NCBI GenBank assembly: GCA_041486365.1
Contig: JBGPLH010000097.1
Location: forward strand, 1 to 10,047
Length of the DNA: 10,047 nt
Direction: 5' to 3'
From: JBGPLH01 sp041486365 [NCBI: Thermodesulfobacteriota bacterium]
GTDB taxonomy: Bacteria; JAUYMQ01
Shown: one piece after another, positions 6,741 through 10,047 of the stretch
How the letters are laid out: each line of letters starts with the position of its first letter
Position numbering within the stretch: position 1 is the first letter of the stretch
Made by a program: the position numbers and the translations under genes
Notes under the pieces: generated by a model
The model's input: only the letters and a program-made list of their open reading frames with translations
The model's database searches: none
Told to the model about the DNA's origin: nothing

Positions 6741-8134
6741 CGTCCACCGGGACATCGCGCTTCCCCGTCGCCTGGATGGTCCAGGCGGCGCGGGGCAGGC
6801 TGATCCGGGGCAACGCCGGGGGGATCCTCACGGGCGTGTCCAACGACACGCGCACGATCGCGCCGGGCGAGCTGTACGTGGCCCTGCGCGGCGAGAACTT
6901 CGACGGCCACCGCTTCTGCGCGGAGGCGATCGCGAAGGGAGCGGGGGGCGTGCTGATCGAGAGCGGCGACGCGCGGAAACCGGCTCTCCCGGGCGCGGGA
7001 TGCGTGATCGAGGTGCGCGACACGCTGAAGGCGCTCCAGCGGATCGCTCGCGCGCACCGCCGGCGCTTCGACATCCCGGTGATCGCCATCACCGGATCGA
7101 ACGGCAAGACGAGCACCAAGGAGATGACCGCCGCCATTCTCGGGACGCGGCTCCGGACGCTGAAGACCGAGGGGAACCTGAACAACCTGATCGGGCTCCC
7201 GCTCATGCTGCTCCGTCTCGACGGGATGCACGACGTGGCCGTGCTGGAGCTGGGCATGAACCACCGGGGCGAGATCCGGGCCATGACCCGGATCTGCGAT
7301 CCAACGATCGGCGTCATGACGAACGTGGGCCCGGCTCACATCGAGCACTTCCGGGACGTCGACGACATCGCCCGGGCGAAGGGGGAGCTCTTCCGGACGA
7401 TGCGCCCCGGGACGATCGTCGTGAACGCCGACGACCCCCGCGTGGTGCGGCAGGCCCGCGGGCTCCCGCACCGTCGGCTGAGCTTCGGCGTGAAGCGCCG
7501 GGCCCGGATCCGCGCGGAGCGGATCGCCTCCCGGGGGGTCGAGGGGCAGACGTTCACACTTGTGGCCGGCGGGAAGCGCACCCGCGTCACTCTCCCCGCG
7601 CCGGGGCGCCACAGCGTCTCCAACGCCCTCGCAGCGGCGGGCGCCGCCTTCGCCGTGGGGCTGGGGCCGATGGAGGTGGCCGAGGGGCTGGCCTCCTTCG
7701 AGAATACGAAATGGAGGATGCAGATCATGAAGCTCGGGCGGAACATCATCCTGATCAACGACTGCTACAACGCGAACCCCGCCTCCATGGAGGCCGCGCT
7801 CCGCTCCTTCACCGAGATGAAGGGGGATGCCCGGGGCTTCGCGATCCTGGGCGACATGCTCGAGCTGGGTAGGGAGAGCGAAGCGGCGCACCGCGAGGTG
7901 GGACGCCTCGTGCGTGACCTGGGGATCGAGGTGCTCTTCACCTACGGGAAGGCGGCCGAGGCCATCGCCGACGAGGCGGCCTCGGGCCCGGGCGCGACGG
8001 AGGTCCACCGCGGGCGGAGCCACGCGGACATCGCGGGCCGGCTGAGGGAAATGACGCGCGGGAAGGACTGGATCCTCGTGAAGGGATCACGCGGGATGGA
8101 GATGGAGAAGATCGTCGAGGGGTTCGTCGGCTGA
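6737..8134 (+). CDS. murF: UDP-MurNAc-tripeptide:D-alanyl-D-alanine ligase MurF
   Basis: The 465-residue cytoplasmic ligase joins D-Ala-D-Ala to the UDP-MurNAc-tripeptide with ATP, completing the pentapeptide. The N-terminal domain shows [19 protein letters not shown]; the ATPase domain has the P-loop T119-GSNGKTS126 and [11 protein letters not shown] with [11 protein letters not shown]; the C-terminal domain begins near ND342-CYNANP348-AS, a MurF hallmark, followed by [10 protein letters not shown]. The length fits the family. The start ATG at 6737 overlaps the murE TGA (ATGA) and has no strong Shine-Dalgarno, so translation probably depends on ribosomes finishing murE. The frame is open further upstream inside murE, but the homologous N-terminus fits 6737. 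Its stop shares one base with the mraY start. Confidence 0.97.
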
Positions 8135-9216
8135 TGCTGTACCACCTCCTCTACCCCCTACACGACCAGATCACGCTCTTCAACGTGATCCGGTACCTCT
8201 CCTTCCGGAGCCTGGCTGCGGCGATGACGGCCCTCGTCATCAGCTTCATCTTCGGGCCGATGCTCATCCGCTGGCTCCAGCAGGAACAGATCGGCCAGAC
8301 GATCCGCAATGACGGCCCCAGCCGCCATCTCCAGAAGGCCGGCACGCCCACGATGGGGGGCGCGCTGATCATCGTCGCGGTGACGCTGGCCACGTTGCTC
8401 TGGGTGGAGCTGGACAACATCTACTCCTGGCTCGTGGTGCTGATCATGCTGGGCTACGGGGCCGTGGGATTCGTGGACGACTGGCGAAAGCTGCGGCGGA
8501 AGGACTCGAAGGGGCTCCGCGGCAAGCAGAAGCTGTTCTGGCAGTTCCTTCTGGCCGCGGTCGTGGCGGGCGTGCTGTACGCGCTGCCGGACAACGAGTT
8601 CCGGCCGACGCTCACCGTCCCCTTCTTCAAGAACGTGCAGCCCGACCTCGGGTGGCTGTATATCCCGTTCGTCATGCTCGTGATCGTGGGGGCCTCCAAC
8701 GCGGTGAACCTCACGGACGGGCTGGACGGGCTGGCCATCGGCCCCGTGATCACCTGCATGGTGACCTTCGGGATCCTCACCTACGTGGCGGGGAACGAGA
8801 AGCTCGCCGGCTACCTGCAGGTGCCCTACGTCCCGGGCAGCGGCTCGCTCGTGATCCTCTGTGGCGCCGTGTTCGGGGCGGGGCTCGGGTTCCTCTGGTT
8901 CAACACGTTCCCGGCGCAGGTGTTCATGGGGGACGTGGGGAGCCTCGCGCTGGGAGGCGCGCTCGGCACCGTGGCCGTCGTGACCAAGCAGGAATTCCTG
9001 CTCGCCGTGGCGGGCGGGATCTTCGTCCTGGAGGCGGTGAGCGTGATCCTGCAGGTCGCGAGTTTCCAGTGGACGGGGCGGCGCATCTTCGCCATGGCCC
9101 CCATTCATCACCACTACGAGCTGCGTGGCTGGGCGGAGCCCAAGATCATCGTGCGATTCTGGATCATCTCGATCATCCTGGCGATGGTCGCGCTCTCGTC
9201 CCTGAAGCTCAGGTAG
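8134..9216 (+). CDS. mraY: Phospho-N-acetylmuramoyl-pentapeptide transferase MraY
   Basis: This 360-residue membrane enzyme, the same length as E. coli MraY, transfers phospho-MurNAc-pentapeptide from UDP to undecaprenyl phosphate, making lipid I. Many hydrophobic segments cover most of the chain (about ten in the family). Catalytic and family motifs are intact: [18 protein letters not shown]113-VDDW with D115 and D116; [14 protein letters not shown]267-VGSLALGG; and the His cluster H325-H326-H327 in APIHHHYE. D115, D116 and D267 fall at the same numbers as the essential aspartates of E. coli MraY. The start is set by the one-base overlap with the murF stop (TGATG), and the first residues (MLYHLLYPL) match the family. 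Confidence 0.98.
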   Translation: MLYHLLYPLHDQITLFNVIRYLSFRSLAAAMTALVISFIFGPMLIRWLQQEQIGQTIRNDGPSRHLQKAGTPTMGGALIIVAVTLATLLWVELDNIYSWLVVLIMLGYGAVGFVDDWRKLRRKDSKGLRGKQKLFWQFLLAAVVAGVLYALPDNEFRPTLTVPFFKNVQPDLGWLYIPFVMLVIVGASNAVNLTDGLDGLAIGPVITCMVTFGILTYVAGNEKLAGYLQVPYVPGSGSLVILCGAVFGAGLGFLWFNTFPAQVFMGDVGSLALGGALGTVAVVTKQEFLLAVAGGIFVLEAVSVILQVASFQWTGRRIFAMAPIHHHYELRGWAEPKIIVRFWIISIILAMVALSSLKLR

Positions 9217-9221
9217 GTGCC

Positions 9222-10047
9222 ATGTCCGACGATCTTTCCGGCCGCAGGGTGCTCGTCCTCGGGATCGGGGTGACGGGAATCGCCGTCACGAAGTTCCTCG
9301 CCGCTCGGGGCGCCCGCGTCTGCGTCCAGGACGACGCCCCCGAGACCGGGATCGCGACGGCGATCGCGGCCGTGCGCCCCGCCGCGGAGGAGATCCGCAC
9401 GGGCGGGAGGCGCTGGGACGATCCCCGCGGCTTCGACCTCGTGGTCCCGAGTCCGGGCGTGGCCCCCTACGGCGGCACGCTGCGCGCTGCGCTGGACACG
9501 GGGATCACGGTCTGGAGTGAGATCGAGCTGGCGTTCCGCTTCCTGCGGATCCCTCTCATCGCGGTCACCGGATCCAACGGAAAGTCGACCACGACGTCGC
9601 TGATCGGCGAGATGCTCCGCGCCGGCGGGAAGCGGACGTTCGTGGGCGGCAATCTCGGCACGCCGCTCATCGAGTGCGCGGCTTCGCCCCAGGGCGAGGA
9701 GATCGCCGTGGCGGAGGTGTCGAGCTTCCAGCTCGAACACGTGGACACTTTCAGCCCCCGGATCGCCCTCTTCCTGAACCTCTGCGAGGACCACCTCGAC
9801 CGCTACCGCTCCTTCGAGGAGTACGCGGGGGCGAAGGCCCGGATCTTCGCGCGGCAGACCGTCAAGGACCTCCTGATCCACAACGCGGAGGACGCGAAGG
9901 TCGTGGCGCGCGCCGCGGCCCGGCGCCGCCCCTTCAGCATCGCGCGCTCCCTGCCGGAGGGGATCTTCCAGCGCAACGGCGTACTGATCCGGCGCGAGGG
10001 CGGCACGGAGGAGCAGTACAGCCTCGAGACGATGCAGCTGACGGGCG
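9222..10047 (+). CDS. murD: UDP-MurNAc-L-alanine:D-glutamate ligase MurD, N-terminal part (partial)
   Basis: The frame starts at ATG 9222, five bases after the mraY stop, and runs off the right edge after 275 codons. MurD adds D-Glu to UDP-MurNAc-L-Ala with ATP. The N-terminal Rossmann-like domain has RVLVLGIGVTGIAVTKFL and LVVPSPGVAP, typical of MurD; the ATPase domain has the P-loop T116-GSNGKSTTT, GGNLGTPL, EVSSFQLE, LNLCEDHLDRY and YAGAKARIF, with K205 at the carbamylated-lysine position. These motifs separate it from MurC, MurE and MurF. The C-terminal domain is outside the window. The Shine-Dalgarno is weak (AGGTAGGTG merged with the mraY stop), so coupling is likely. The usual next genes (ftsW, murG, murC) would lie to the right. 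Confidence 0.96.
   Translation, partial: MSDDLSGRRVLVLGIGVTGIAVTKFLAARGARVCVQDDAPETGIATAIAAVRPAAEEIRTGGRRWDDPRGFDLVVPSPGVAPYGGTLRAALDTGITVWSEIELAFRFLRIPLIAVTGSNGKSTTTSLIGEMLRAGGKRTFVGGNLGTPLIECAASPQGEEIAVAEVSSFQLEHVDTFSPRIALFLNLCEDHLDRYRSFEEYAGAKARIFARQTVKDLLIHNAEDAKVVARAAARRRPFSIARSLPEGIFQRNGVLIRREGGTEEQYSLETMQLTG

Overview
The window holds the front half of a division and cell wall (dcw) gene cluster from a very GC-rich bacterium. Nearly everything is on the plus strand. In order: the 3' end of a GGDEF-domain gene (to 196); a gene-free stretch of about 590 bp with a promoter, a MraZ-type operator and a long structured leader; then mraZ, a small STAS-domain gene, rsmH, ftsL, ftsI, murE, murF, mraY and the first 275 codons of murD, which runs off the right edge. 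MurE has the DNPR motif of the meso-diaminopimelate-adding type, which fits a Gram-negative-type wall. FtsI carries one C-terminal PASTA domain. This combination, the base composition and the extra STAS gene suggest a GC-rich Gram-negative lineage outside the well-studied Proteobacteria (deltaproteobacterial-type groups or candidate phyla such as Eisenbacteria are possible). That placement is a guess, not something the sequence proves.

Control region (197-782): two A8 tracts 20 bp apart lie upstream of a perfect TTGACA -35 box. Three TGGGG repeats at exact 10-bp spacing follow the -10 box, matching the layout of known MraZ operators. The inferred transcript then has a leader of about 350 nt with a near-perfect 15-bp GC hairpin (553-588), and no recognisable protein or known RNA.

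Operon: from mraZ onward no convincing terminator is seen. Most junctions overlap or are tight (rsmH/ftsL GTGA, murE/murF ATGA, murF/mraY TGATG, mraY/murD 5 nt), as expected for one co-transcribed, translationally coupled unit. RsmH methylates 16S rRNA. FtsL and FtsI are divisome membrane proteins, FtsI being the septal transpeptidase. MurD, MurE and MurF add D-Glu, meso-DAP and D-Ala-D-Ala to the UDP-MurNAc precursor, and MraY moves the finished pentapeptide precursor onto the lipid carrier (lipid I).

The less ordinary content is: (i) a STAS protein between mraZ and rsmH whose usual phospho-acceptor serine is absent; (ii) a palindromic 39-bp-period repeat, two units in the mraZ-STAS gap and two related units inside the ftsI reading frame, where they encode a 13-residue periodicity in the linker before PASTA; (iii) a chain of competing hairpins after mraZ; (iv) a 26-codon open frame bridging ftsL and ftsI through ATGA overlaps at both ends. 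I found no wholly new multi-gene system; the novelty is in regulation and repeats around a conserved cluster.
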